64,000 nt of DNA from Roseomonas sp. AR75. Lineage in GTDB: Bacteria > Pseudomonadota > Alphaproteobacteria > Acetobacterales > Acetobacteraceae. The stretch is from positions 124,001 to 188,000 of the forward strand of contig NZ_STGB01000004.1 of assembly GCF_005222815.1 (NCBI RefSeq), written 5' to 3'. The first letter of the stretch is position 1, and the number at the start of each line of letters is the position of its first letter. The notes under the pieces are model-generated. The model did not search any database and was not told the origin of the DNA. It was given only the letters and a program-made list of their open reading frames with translations. The position numbers and the translations under genes were made by a program. This document shows positions 9,966-17,313 of this stretch, in pieces.

Positions 9966-10727
9966 TCAGCGGTCCAGCAGGGAGCCGTGCACCCAGCCCC
10001 AGGGCTCGCCCTCGCCCACCTGGTACCAGCCGCCCGGCGCTTCCGCGAAGATGTCGAGCGTGGCGCCGCGGGGGGCGACGCGCAGCACCTCGCCGCCGCC
10101 GGAGGGGCTGGACCGCACATTGGCCGGGCTGCGCACGCTGACGGTGCCGATCGCCGTGCCGCCCGCCGGTGCCGGGGAGGGCAGGCGCTGCGGCCCGGGT
10201 TCCAGGATGCCGCTGCCGGCCGGGGCCTGCGTCGCCGGGGCGGGCGCAGGGGCGGGCGTCGCGCTGAAGACGACGGACGGGTCCACCGAGGGCGCCGGGG
10301 GCAGCGGCCGGACCGCGGTGCGCGCATGCGCCGGACCGCCGCCATCGAAGCAGCGGTCCACCATCTCGTAATAGACCCGCGTCGCCTCCGGCGAGCTCGC
10401 GGCGAGGTGGAACTCCACCTCTCCCGCGGCGTCGCCCTGGAAGGCGACGACGGCGACGAAGGGCAGGAAGGGCTCGTTGCGCTGGCCGCCGGGATTGACC
10501 TGGCCGCAGATCGCGATGGTGTCGGGCATCGCCTGGCGATAGGCCTGCATCGCCCGCAGCGTCAGCGGCCCTTCGCGACGCAGCCGCGCGCGCAGCCGCT
10601 CCTCGGCGGCGCGCTGCGCGGTGGCGGCGCGGCCTTCCGGGACGGTGGCGGGCGCATCGGCACGCGGCGCGGGGTCGTCGCAGCCCGCCAGCAGCGCCAG
10701 CACGCAGATCGCCCTCCAAGCGCGCAA
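9966..10727 (-). CDS. SH3-domain lipoprotein, TTG start
   Basis: A 253-residue secreted lipoprotein. With a TTG start at 10727, preceded at 5-nt spacing by AAAGGAGGGG, the N terminus is a short signal peptide ending in lipobox LLAGC, so Cys16 would be lipidated. No ATG occurs in that position. The middle (MPDTIAICGQVNP) resembles cytochrome- or peptidoglycan-associated proteins only loosely. The C-terminal 70 residues form a bacterial SH3 domain (VRSPANVRSSPSGGGEVL ... GWYQVGEGEPWGWVHGSLL), which in this class binds peptidoglycan. A Pro/Ala-rich linker separates the two. It is divergent from the FGE-like gene. Confidence 0.75.
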   Translation of the reverse strand: MRAWRAICVLALLAGCDDPAPRADAPATVPEGRAATAQRAAEERLRARLRREGPLTLRAMQAYRQAMPDTIAICGQVNPGGQRNEPFLPFVAVVAFQGDAAGEVEFHLAASSPEATRVYYEMVDRCFDGGGPAHARTAVRPLPPAPSVDPSVVFSATPAPAPAPATQAPAGSGILEPGPQRLPSPAPAGGTAIGTVSVRSPANVRSSPSGGGEVLRVAPRGATLDIFAEAPGGWYQVGEGEPWGWVHGSLLDR

Positions 10728-10904
10728 TCCGACCCCTCCTTTTTCCGTCGCAACGAGCAGTGTAACAGACGACTCGACATCGCGCCCCGCCACTGCGATC
10801 GCGGCAACGCGCGACGCATCACATGGTGGCGATCCACCGCGGGGCTGCCCTGCCGCGCCGCTTTGGGGCATGCTCGCCAGGACGTCGGCTGGGGAGCGGC
10901 AGGC

Positions 10905-11882
10905 ATGCAGGACGAAATGCTGGCAGCCACGACTGCGGCCGGACCGGACCCGGCGCCGGAGGGCATGGCCTGGATCCCCGGCGGGACCTTCCGCATGGGA
11001 TCGAACGAGCACTATCCCGAGGAAGCCCCGGTGCACCGCGCCGCGGTGGACGGCTTCTGGATCGACACGACCCCGGTCACCAACCGCCAATTCGCCGCCT
11101 TCGTCGCCGCCACCGGCCATGTCACCTTCGCGGAGACGGTGCCGAACGCAAGCGACTACCCGGGCGCGCTGCCGCACATGCTGTTCGCCGGCAGCCTGGT
11201 GTTCCGGAAGACCAAGGGCCCGGTGGACCTGACCCAGTGGGGCCTGTGGTGGGAGCTCTGCCGCGGCGCCTGGTGGCGGGAGCCCTATGGGCCCGGATCC
11301 TCGATCGCCGGGCTCGAGGACCACCCGGTCGTGCATGTCGCCTATGGCGACGCGCTGGCCTATGCGCGCTGGGCCGGCAAGGACCTGCCGACCGAGGCGG
11401 AGTGGGAGTTCGCCGCGCGCGGCGGGCTGGACGGCGCGGCCTTTGCCTGGGGCACGATGATGCGGCCCAAGGGGCGCATCATGGCGAACACCTGGCAGGG
11501 CGCCTTCCCCTACAGGAACACCAGGGAGGATGGCTGGGAGGCGACCAGCCCGGTCGGCAGCTTCCCGGCCAATGGCTACGGCCTGTTCGACATGATCGGG
11601 AATGTCTGGGAGTGGACGCAGGACTACTGGGCGCCGAAACATGAGGCGGACTCGCCGAAGACCTGCTGCATCCCCCGCAACCCGCGTCGCGGCGACGCGG
11701 AGGGCAGCTTCGACCCCGCCCAGCCGGAGATCCGCATCCCCCGTCGCGTGCTGAAGGGCGGCAGCTTCCTCTGCGCGCCCAACCATTGCCGGCGCTACCG
11801 CCCGGCGGCGCGCCATGCGGAGGCGGTGGACACTTCCACCTGCCATGTCGGCTTCCGCTGCGTGCGGCGGCCGGGCGGCTGA
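10905..11882 (+). CDS. Formylglycine-generating enzyme (sulfatase-modifying factor)
   Basis: A 325-residue FGE-sulfatase domain protein that looks catalytically complete. It keeps WIPGGTFRMGS at the N terminus, DLPTEAEWEFAARGG, the GNVWEWTQDYW segment and the C-x4-C pair (Cys290 and Cys295 in FLCAPNHCRRYR), the copper-binding cysteines of aerobic FGE. FGE oxidises the active-site cysteine of sulfatases to formylglycine. The long similarity to eukaryotic SUMF1-type enzymes argues against the non-catalytic FGE relatives (EgtB, nitrite reductase accessory). No sulfatase is in the window. There is no clear signal peptide, so it would act in the cytosol. Divergent from the SH3 lipoprotein with a 177-bp gap. 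Confidence 0.88.
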   Translation: MQDEMLAATTAAGPDPAPEGMAWIPGGTFRMGSNEHYPEEAPVHRAAVDGFWIDTTPVTNRQFAAFVAATGHVTFAETVPNASDYPGALPHMLFAGSLVFRKTKGPVDLTQWGLWWELCRGAWWREPYGPGSSIAGLEDHPVVHVAYGDALAYARWAGKDLPTEAEWEFAARGGLDGAAFAWGTMMRPKGRIMANTWQGAFPYRNTREDGWEATSPVGSFPANGYGLFDMIGNVWEWTQDYWAPKHEADSPKTCCIPRNPRRGDAEGSFDPAQPEIRIPRRVLKGGSFLCAPNHCRRYRPAARHAEAVDTSTCHVGFRCVRRPGG

Positions 11883-11902
11883 CCGGGCGGGCACGGATCC
11901 CC

Positions 11903-11921
11903 GAGTCGGAATTCTTGACAG
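11903..11921 (+). promoter_or_regulatory. Upstream activator-like 19-mer (PEP-CTERM gene A)
   Basis: GAGTCGGAATTCTTGACAG. It shares GTCGG and TTGAC with the site ahead of the PEP-CTERM gene at 30037-30744 and ends 50 bp before the -24 element of the sigma-54 promoter at 11972. Proposed binding site of a sigma-54 activator. Confidence 0.55.
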
Positions 11922-11971
11922 GTCTCTGCGAGACCCGGAAATGACACACGCTTTTTCAAGGACTTGCCGCG

Positions 11972-11987
11972 TGGCACGCTGATTGCA
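11972..11987 (+). promoter_or_regulatory. Sigma-54 promoter of PEP-CTERM gene A
   Basis: TGGCAC-GCTGA-TTGCA matches the -24/-12 consensus at every position, with GG-N10-GC spacing. Predicted transcription start is near 11998, about 43 nt before the ATG at 12041. Confidence 0.8.
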
Positions 11988-12040
11988 ACCCGACCTGGCG
12001 AAGCGCGGTTCCGTCGAATCCGCGCCACGAGGATCGAGTG

Positions 12041-12319
12041 ATGTCGCAGATCAGGATCGCCACCTTCGCCGCCGCCCTGGGCATGCTCGCCACCGTCGGC
12101 ACCCCCGCCGTCGCGGCCTTGATCACCGAGACGCCGGAGCAGGTGCTCGCCGCGGCCGTGCCGGCCGCCGAGGAAGACCGCATCGTGCTGGTCAGCACCT
12201 CCGCCGAGGTCGGCCAGATGACGACCACCAGCGCCGCCGCCGTTCCGGCCCCGGCCGCGCTCGCGCTGTTCGGCGTCGGCCTGCTCGGCCTGGCCGCGGC
12301 CCGCCGCCTGCGCCGCTGA
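12041..12319 (+). CDS. Very short PEP-CTERM protein A
   Basis: A 92-residue exported protein. Residues 1-27 form a signal peptide ending near TPAVAA. The last 25 residues are a PEP-CTERM-type sorting signal: VPAP, a hydrophobic segment (ALALFGVGLLGLAAA) and a basic tail RRLRR. VPAP is a known variant of VPEP. Only about 40 residues remain as mature chain, with many Thr, Ser and Ala, so it may be a glycosylated or spacer protein rather than an enzyme. PEP-CTERM signals are cut by an exosortase at the inner membrane. It has a consensus sigma-54 promoter. The ATG at 12041 is preferred to a GTG one codon earlier. Confidence 0.75.
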   Translation: MSQIRIATFAAALGMLATVGTPAVAALITETPEQVLAAAVPAAEEDRIVLVSTSAEVGQMTTTSAAAVPAPAALALFGVGLLGLAAARRLRR

Positions 12320-12336
12320 TCCTTCCCGGACCTTGC

Positions 12337-12359
12337 CCCCCGCGGCCGATCCGCGGGGG
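12337..12359. terminator. Hairpin between PEP-CTERM gene A and phosphatase gene
   Basis: CCCCCGCGG-CCGAT-CCGCGGGGG, a perfect 9-bp stem with a 5-nt loop, between two converging genes. Confidence 0.65.
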
Positions 12360-12367
12360 ATGCAGGG

Positions 12368-12928
12368 TCAATGATGCTTCCAGACGATGCTCTCGGGCGG
12401 CGGCGCCGTCGGGTCGCAGGCGAGCCACTCGCCATTCGACACGCTGCGTCCCGTCATCGAGAGGATGAAGCCCCAGTGGCTGACCACCACCGTGTGGGCC
12501 CAGTCATCCAGCACCGCCATCTCGCCGCGGAAGCGCCGGGCACGGGCCTCCACCTGGTCGGCCGGTTCCTCCTGCAGGGGCCACCACACCTCCTCGATGT
12601 GGTCGAGCGCGACATCGGGCCAATGGCCGCGCAGCGCCGTGGCCGGGCTGCCGATGTCGCAGGTGAAGGCGTAGCGTTCCCGCACGATCGGATTGACCGT
12701 CACCGGCAGCTTGAGCCGGCGCGCCAGCGGCGCGGCGGTCTGCAGCGCGCGGGTGTAGGGCGAGACGATGATGCGCCGGATCTCCTGCGCGCCGGCCAGT
12801 GCCTCGGCCGCCGCCTCCGCCTGTGCATGGCCGAGATCGGTCAGCTTCGGGTCCTTGATGCCGGGGTCACGGCGCGTTGCGGTGAAGTGCAGGTTGAACT
12901 CGCTCTGGCCGTGACGCAGCAGGATCAT
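12368..12928 (-). CDS. Histidine phosphatase superfamily protein
   Basis: A 186-residue branch-1 histidine phosphatase (phosphoglycerate-mutase-like). The phosphohistidine motif is LLRHGQSEFN at residues 3-12, and the second catalytic His is in TVVVSHWGFIL. The SPYTRALQTA segment supplies conserved Arg. These enzymes remove phosphate from small metabolites or proteins; the substrate is not evident. It has no signal peptide. The ATG at 12928 begins exactly at the first strand. Confidence 0.85.
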   Translation of the reverse strand: MILLRHGQSEFNLHFTATRRDPGIKDPKLTDLGHAQAEAAAEALAGAQEIRRIIVSPYTRALQTAAPLARRLKLPVTVNPIVRERYAFTCDIGSPATALRGHWPDVALDHIEEVWWPLQEEPADQVEARARRFRGEMAVLDDWAHTVVVSHWGFILSMTGRSVSNGEWLACDPTAPPPESIVWKHH

Positions 12929-13081
12929 CGAGAAGCCCCGGTCTTGTGCAGGCAGGTGTTGCGCGACGCGATATAGCCGGCCGGCGCGCCATGCGCGAAG
13001 ATGGGCCGAGTGACGATGTGAATCTTGCCGTTGCGGCCCGGGCCCATGAGCCCTAAGTGATGGGCAAGTGAGGAGTCATCC

Positions 13082-13768
13082 ATGTCCGGCGGCTTTCCGG
13101 TCGACCTGATCCTGTTCGCGATGGTCGCGGCCTTCCTGGTCCTGCGTCTGCGCAGCGTGCTCGGCCGCCGCACCGGCTTCGAGCGCCCGCGGCGCGAGGG
13201 GCCGCATCCCTATGATCCGCAGGCCGCGCGCGGCGCGCCGGCGACCGATGCGCTGCCGGAGCTGCCTTCCCCGCAGATCCAGCCGGACGGTACGCGCCGC
13301 ATCGTGCCCGATCCGCGCAGCCCGGTGGGCCAGGCGCTGATGCGCATCCGCGGCGTGGATCCCGCCTTCGAGCCCGAGGGCTTCCTGCACGGCGCCGAGG
13401 GTGCCTTCCGCATGATCGTCGAGGCCTTCGCCCGCGGCGACCGCGACACGCTTCGCATGCTGCTCTCCGACGACACCTATGCCGGGTTCGAGGGCGAGAT
13501 CTCCCGCCGCGAGGCCGCCGGCGAGAGCCAGCGCAGCGAGGTCCGCGCGATGCAGGAGACCAAGGTGGAGGCCGCCGACCTGCGCGGCACGGTGGCCGAT
13601 GTCACGGTGCGCTTCGTCTCCGACCAGGTGAACATGACCACCGCGAAGGATGGCAGCGTCGTCGCCGGCGCCGAGGCGGTGACTGAGCTGGTGGATGTCT
13701 GGACCTTCCAGCGCGACCTGCGCAGCCAGGACCCGACCTGGAAGCTCGTCGCCACCCAATCCGCCTGA
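13082..13768 (+). CDS. Tim44-like domain membrane protein
   Basis: A 228-residue protein with one N-terminal membrane helix (VDLILFAMVAAFLVLRL) and a C-terminal Tim44-like domain, seen in FRMIVEAFARGDRDTLRMLLSDD and the following sheet up to VDVWTFQRDL. Alphaproteobacterial homologues (TimA/TamA-like) are thought to be inner-membrane adaptors. A GAGGAG ribosome site precedes the ATG. The order Tim44-mltA is conserved near the origin in several alphaproteobacteria and recurs here, with a 53-bp gap holding a palindromic repeat. Confidence 0.88.
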   Translation: MSGGFPVDLILFAMVAAFLVLRLRSVLGRRTGFERPRREGPHPYDPQAARGAPATDALPELPSPQIQPDGTRRIVPDPRSPVGQALMRIRGVDPAFEPEGFLHGAEGAFRMIVEAFARGDRDTLRMLLSDDTYAGFEGEISRREAAGESQRSEVRAMQETKVEAADLRGTVADVTVRFVSDQVNMTTAKDGSVVAGAEAVTELVDVWTFQRDLRSQDPTWKLVATQSA

Positions 13769-13794
13769 GGCTTTCGCAAGCATCCCCCCGAAAG

Positions 13795-13835
13795 CCCTCT
13801 CCCCCTTCAGGGGGGAGAGGGTTGGGTGAGGGGGG
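13795..13835. repeat. Dispersed GC-rich palindrome, copy 2 (overlaps mltA start)
   Basis: CCCTCTCCCCC-TTCA-GGGGGGAGAGGG followed by TTGGGTGAGGGGGG. It fills the gap between the Tim44-like gene and mltA. The only reasonable start codon for mltA (TTG at 13822) lies in its right end, and the GGGGGGAGAGGG arm may serve as ribosome site. Confidence 0.75.
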
Positions 13836-14997
13836 CCGGCCACCGGTCAGCGCCTCCCGCCGAACCCGCTTCAGCGCTCCCGCTGTCGTCCTGTCGGTTT
13901 TCCTGACAGCCCTGCTGACCGGTTGCGCGCCGGTCACCTACCCGCATGATGCCGGCTTCGCCGATCTCCCCGGCTGGCCGGAGGACCGCCACGCGGAGGC
14001 GATCCCGGCGCTGAAGCGCAGCTGCGACGCCATCGCCCGCCTGCCTAGCGAGCGCAGCCTGGGCGGCGAAGCCATGCTGGCCCGCGACGCCGGCGCGCTG
14101 CGCCCGGCCTGCGCGGCGCTCGCGACCCTCGCGCCTGGCGATGCCGCGGCGCGCGCCTTCCTCGAACGGCATTTCCGCCCCGTGGCTCTCGGGGAGGGGC
14201 TGCTCACCGGCTATTTCGAGCCGGAGCTGCGCGGCGGCGCGACACGCAGCGCGCGCAACGCCACGCCGCTGCATGCGCGACCGCCGGAGCTGGTGGAGGC
14301 CGATCTCGGCACGCATGCCGCCGACCTCCGCGGTCGCCGCGTCGCGGGGGTGGTCCGGGAGGGCAGGCTGGTGCCCTTCCTCGACCGCGCGGCCATCACC
14401 GCCGGCGCGCTGGACGGGCGCGGGCTGGAACTGGCCTGGGTGGACGATCCCGCCGATGCCTTCTTCCTGCAGGTGCAGGGCTCGGGCCGCGTGCGGCTGG
14501 CGGATGGGCGCGTGCTGCGGCTCGGCTATGCCGGCTGGAACGGGTTTCCGTACGTGGCCATCGGCCGCTTCCTGGTGGAGCAGGGCGTGCTGGCGCGCGA
14601 GACCGTCTCGCTGCAGAGCATCCGCGCCTGGATGCGGGAGGCGGGGCCGGACGCGGCGGCGGCGCTGATGGCGCGCAACCCGAGCTACGTCTTCTTCCGC
14701 GTGCTGGACCTGCCACCGGACCAGGGACCGGTCGGCACGCTCGGCGTGCCGTTGACGCCAATGCGCTCCGTGGCGGTGGACCGCACGAAGCTGCCGCTCG
14801 GCCTGCCGCTGTGGGTCGCCGGGCGCGACCCGCTGGACGGCGCGCCGCTGCGGCGCCTGGCGGTGACGCAGGACACCGGCGGCGCGATCCGCGGGCTGGC
14901 GCGGGCGGACCTCTTCACCGGCTGGGGCGAGGAGGCCGCCGAGCGCGCCGGGCGGATGCGCGACCCGGCGGCGATGTGGGTGCTGGTGCCGCGGTGA
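13822..14997 (+). CDS. mltA: Membrane-bound lytic murein transglycosylase A
   Basis: A 391-residue lipoprotein of the MltA family. A signal peptide ends in lipobox LLTGC (Cys35). The MltA barrel follows, with LTGYFEPELRG near residue 130, FFLQVQGSGRVRL, and a 3D domain holding the catalytic Asp351 in TQDTGGAIRG. MltA cleaves peptidoglycan glycan strands, leaving 1,6-anhydromuramic ends, from the outer membrane. No ATG or GTG lies in frame ahead of the signal peptide, so the TTG at 13822 is taken as start; it sits inside a dispersed palindrome. Probably co-transcribed with the Tim44-like gene. Confidence 0.9.
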   Translation: MGEGGRPPVSASRRTRFSAPAVVLSVFLTALLTGCAPVTYPHDAGFADLPGWPEDRHAEAIPALKRSCDAIARLPSERSLGGEAMLARDAGALRPACAALATLAPGDAAARAFLERHFRPVALGEGLLTGYFEPELRGGATRSARNATPLHARPPELVEADLGTHAADLRGRRVAGVVREGRLVPFLDRAAITAGALDGRGLELAWVDDPADAFFLQVQGSGRVRLADGRVLRLGYAGWNGFPYVAIGRFLVEQGVLARETVSLQSIRAWMREAGPDAAAALMARNPSYVFFRVLDLPPDQGPVGTLGVPLTPMRSVAVDRTKLPLGLPLWVAGRDPLDGAPLRRLAVTQDTGGAIRGLARADLFTGWGEEAAERAGRMRDPAAMWVLVPR

Positions 14998-15085
14998 CGC
15001 CCGACCCCTGATCTCTCGGCCCGCTGCCGCTGGACCAAGGCGGAGCAACTGTCACCGTCAAGTTCCACCCGAGGCTTTACTCCGC

Positions 15086-15104
15086 CTGTCGGGAAAACTT
15101 ACAT
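15086..15104 (+). promoter_or_regulatory. Upstream activator-like 19-mer (PEP-CTERM gene B)
   Basis: CTGTCGGGAAAACTTACAT, 62 bp before the -24 element at 15167. It shares CTGTCGG and TTACA with the site ahead of PEP-CTERM gene C. The 14998-15271 gap around it is clearly less GC-rich than the coding regions and holds no gene that I can see. Confidence 0.55.
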
Positions 15105-15166
15105 GATGTGAGTGTCAGCCAGTCAGGACCGCGGAAAATCATATCCAGAGCAAATAGTTAATGTTA

Positions 15167-15182
15167 TGGCATGGTATTTGCT
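15167..15182 (+). promoter_or_regulatory. Sigma-54 promoter of PEP-CTERM gene B
   Basis: TGGCAT-GGTAT-TTGCT, one mismatch to the -24/-12 consensus, GG-N10-GC spacing exact. Predicted start near 15193, about 79 nt before the ATG at 15272. Confidence 0.75.
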
Positions 15183-15271
15183 CATCCGTGTAAATGCAGA
15201 TTCGGCGCGCCGCGTTGCACGACGAACGACTCGGGTCGCGTGGGCGCACCGCAACGAAAGCAGCGCGATCC

Positions 15272-15865
15272 ATGAAAATGCCTATCGGCCCCGGCCTCGT
15301 TCTGCTCGCAGCGATGGGGGCATCACCGTCCTCAGCCGCCATCGTGATCGACCAGAACGCACCGACAAACAACGCCTACATATCAACCTTAAGGCTGCCC
15401 GGGCGGGCGCAATCCTTCACGCCCGCGGCGAGCAACTCCGCCGGCGCGGGCATCTTCCTCAAGGAAGGGGTCGGGTCGGGCAGCAGCGACATCACGATTT
15501 CACTGTGGACCGCTCTGCCCAATGCATCCGGCACGCAACTCGCAGCGGCAACCGTCTCGGTGTCTGGTCCAGGCGTGTGGGCCGATGTCTTCTGGTCCCC
15601 CGTGGCGGTGACGGTCGGCGCGACCTACTATCTCGACTTCGCCAGCACCAACGGGGATCTCGGCATTGCTGGCGATGAATTCAACGGATATGCCGGCGGG
15701 AACGTGTTCGCCGCTGTAGGATACTTAGCCTTCCCGGACTTCGACTACACCTTCCGCACCTACACGGACGATCAATACGTCGCCGCCGTCCCGGAACCGG
15801 CTTCGCTCGCCCTGTTCGGCCTGGGACTGATCGGTCTCGGTGCGCTGCGCCGCCGCGCCGACTGA
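15272..15865 (+). CDS. PEP-CTERM protein B
   Basis: A 197-residue exported protein. A signal peptide (about residues 1-22, LVLLAAMGASPSSA) is followed by a beta-rich domain of about 140 residues with alternating small and aromatic residues, for example SDITISLWTALP and ATYYLDFAST. The C terminus is a textbook PEP-CTERM signal: VPEPASLALFGLGLIGLG then LRRRAD. The fold resembles carbohydrate-binding-like domains often found on such proteins, but no specific family is evident. A sigma-54 promoter lies 90 bp upstream. ATG codons at 15272 and 15278 are both possible starts. Confidence 0.88.
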   Translation: MKMPIGPGLVLLAAMGASPSSAAIVIDQNAPTNNAYISTLRLPGRAQSFTPAASNSAGAGIFLKEGVGSGSSDITISLWTALPNASGTQLAAATVSVSGPGVWADVFWSPVAVTVGATYYLDFASTNGDLGIAGDEFNGYAGGNVFAAVGYLAFPDFDYTFRTYTDDQYVAAVPEPASLALFGLGLIGLGALRRRAD

Positions 15866-15874
15866 TCCTGCCCC

Positions 15875-15897
15875 GCCCCGGGCACGGTGCCCGGGGC
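15875..15897. terminator. Hairpin between PEP-CTERM gene B and hemE
   Basis: GCCCCGGGCA-CGG-TGCCCGGGGC, a perfect 10-bp stem between the converging genes. Confidence 0.65.
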
Positions 15898-15906
15898 GTC
15901 CGCCTG

Positions 15907-16989
15907 TCACCCCCCGCTGCGCACCAGCCGAACCAGCGCCGCGACATGCTCCGGCGGCGTCACCTTCTCGATCCCATGGCCGAGGTTGAACACGAAGGGC
16001 CGGCCCCGCATCGCCGCCAGGATCTGCCGTGCCTCGGCTTCCAGCGCCGCGCCGCCGGTGACCAGCGACAGCGGGTCGAGGTTGCCCTGCAGCCCGATAT
16101 GCGCGGGCACCGCCGCGGCCGCCAGGCGCGGGTCCATGGCGGTGTCCATCGCCACCGTGTCCACCCCCGTCCGCTGCACGTATTCGCCGATCAGCGGCCC
16201 GGCCAGGCGCGGGAACCCCACCACCGGGATCGAGGGATGCAGGCGCTTCACGTTGCGCACGATGGTCGCCGTCGGTTCGATCACCCAGCGGCGGAACTGG
16301 CTCGGCGGCAGCATGCCGGCCCAGCTGTCGAACAGCATCACCGCCTCGGCGCCGGCTTCGATCTGCGCCAGCAGGTAGTCCGTCGTCGCCTCCACCAGGG
16401 TGCGGATCAGCCGGCCGAACAGCGCGGGATCGGCATAGGCCATGCCGCGCGCGGTGTGGAAATCGCGGCTGCCATGGCCCTCCACCATGTAGGCCGCGAC
16501 GGTCCAGGGGCTGCCCGCGAAGCCGATCAGCGCCACCTTCGGCGCGTGCTGGTCGAGCGCGAGGCGGGTCAGCCGCACCGTGTCGAAGATCGGCGCCGCG
16601 CGGTCCCGCACGCGGTCGAGTTCCAGCGCTGCGACCGCGGCGGCGTCGCGCAGCGGCTCCAGCACCGGCCCTTCGCCCTCCGCGAAGCGGAGCGGCTGGC
16701 CGAGCGCCCAGGGCACCATCAGGATGTCGGAGAACAGGATCGCGCCATCCATCCCGAAGCGGCGGATCGGCTGCACCGTGACCTCGGCCGCCAGCTCCGG
16801 CGTGGTGCAGAGCGCGATGAAGCCGCCCGCCTTCTCCCGCACCTCCCGGTATTCGGGCAGGTAGCGCCCGGCCTGGCGCATCAGCCACATCGGCGGCGGC
16901 CACAGCGCCTCACCGGAGAGCGCCCGCAGCAGCGGCTTGCGCGCTTCTCCGGCGCCCTGCGCCCCCTTGTTGTCACTCTCTGCCGACAA
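15907..16989 (-). CDS. hemE: Uroporphyrinogen decarboxylase
   Basis: A 360-residue cytosolic enzyme that converts uroporphyrinogen III to coproporphyrinogen III in haem synthesis. Signatures are PPMWLMRQAGRYLPEYR near residue 32 and the IGFAGSPWTVAAYMVEG motif near residue 154, with MLFDSWAG and FNLGHGIEKVTPPEHV later. The start is TTG (16987-16989) with a GGGAGG ribosome site six bases upstream; the first in-frame ATG would remove the substrate-binding N terminus. It is divergent from ppsR across the proposed origin. Confidence 0.95.
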   Translation of the reverse strand: MSAESDNKGAQGAGEARKPLLRALSGEALWPPPMWLMRQAGRYLPEYREVREKAGGFIALCTTPELAAEVTVQPIRRFGMDGAILFSDILMVPWALGQPLRFAEGEGPVLEPLRDAAAVAALELDRVRDRAAPIFDTVRLTRLALDQHAPKVALIGFAGSPWTVAAYMVEGHGSRDFHTARGMAYADPALFGRLIRTLVEATTDYLLAQIEAGAEAVMLFDSWAGMLPPSQFRRWVIEPTATIVRNVKRLHPSIPVVGFPRLAGPLIGEYVQRTGVDTVAMDTAMDPRLAAAAVPAHIGLQGNLDPLSLVTGGAALEAEARQILAAMRGRPFVFNLGHGIEKVTPPEHVAALVRLVRSGG

Positions 16990-17313
16990 GCCTGCCTCCC
17001 GAGGAACCGACGCCCATCATCCTAAAAGACTCTGAATCCTTGAAGTGGGGGTTGCTGTTGATGCCTGTGGTCATCGGGGATAGGTGCTTTGCCCCGAACC
17101 CTCCACAGCCTTGTCCACGCGAGGATCACCGCGCAAGCCGGTGCTGCCGCACGGAAATCCAGGATCTCCCCGCAAGCCGGGCGGGCGGCGGAAATCTCGT
17201 CCCGTGGTCGGCTTCGGCGGGGGGTTCTCCCCGTCATGCGGCAGGACGCCCTTGACCGGGACGGGTTTTCCCCGTCATCCCCGCTTTCCGCGGAGCGCCC
17301 CCGGAGCCCATCC
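16990..17313. other. Candidate chromosomal origin of replication (oriC)
   Basis: A 324-bp gene-free gap between hemE and ppsR. In Caulobacter crescentus and Rickettsia prowazekii the origin lies between the same two genes, and maf follows ppsR in Caulobacter as here. Visible features: two adjacent GANTC methylation sites (GACTC and GAATC, 17028-17038) in the most AT-rich part next to hemE; TCCACA-type partial DnaA boxes CCCTCCACA (17098-17106, 6 of 9) and TTGTCCACG (17111-17119, 7 of 9); imperfect direct repeats around 17131-17200; and TTCTCCCCGTCAT / TTTTCCCCGTCAT repeated near 17225 and 17266. No long AT-rich unwinding element is seen, so this rests mainly on gene context. Confidence 0.6.

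Noticed and set aside
12925..13083. A 52-residue reading frame (start MDDSSLAHHLG) that would overlap the phosphatase start
   Set aside because: It fills the short gap between divergent genes and has no recognisable domain. Its stop-start overlap with the phosphatase is suggestive, but it would occupy the promoter region of the Tim44-like gene, so I did not call it.
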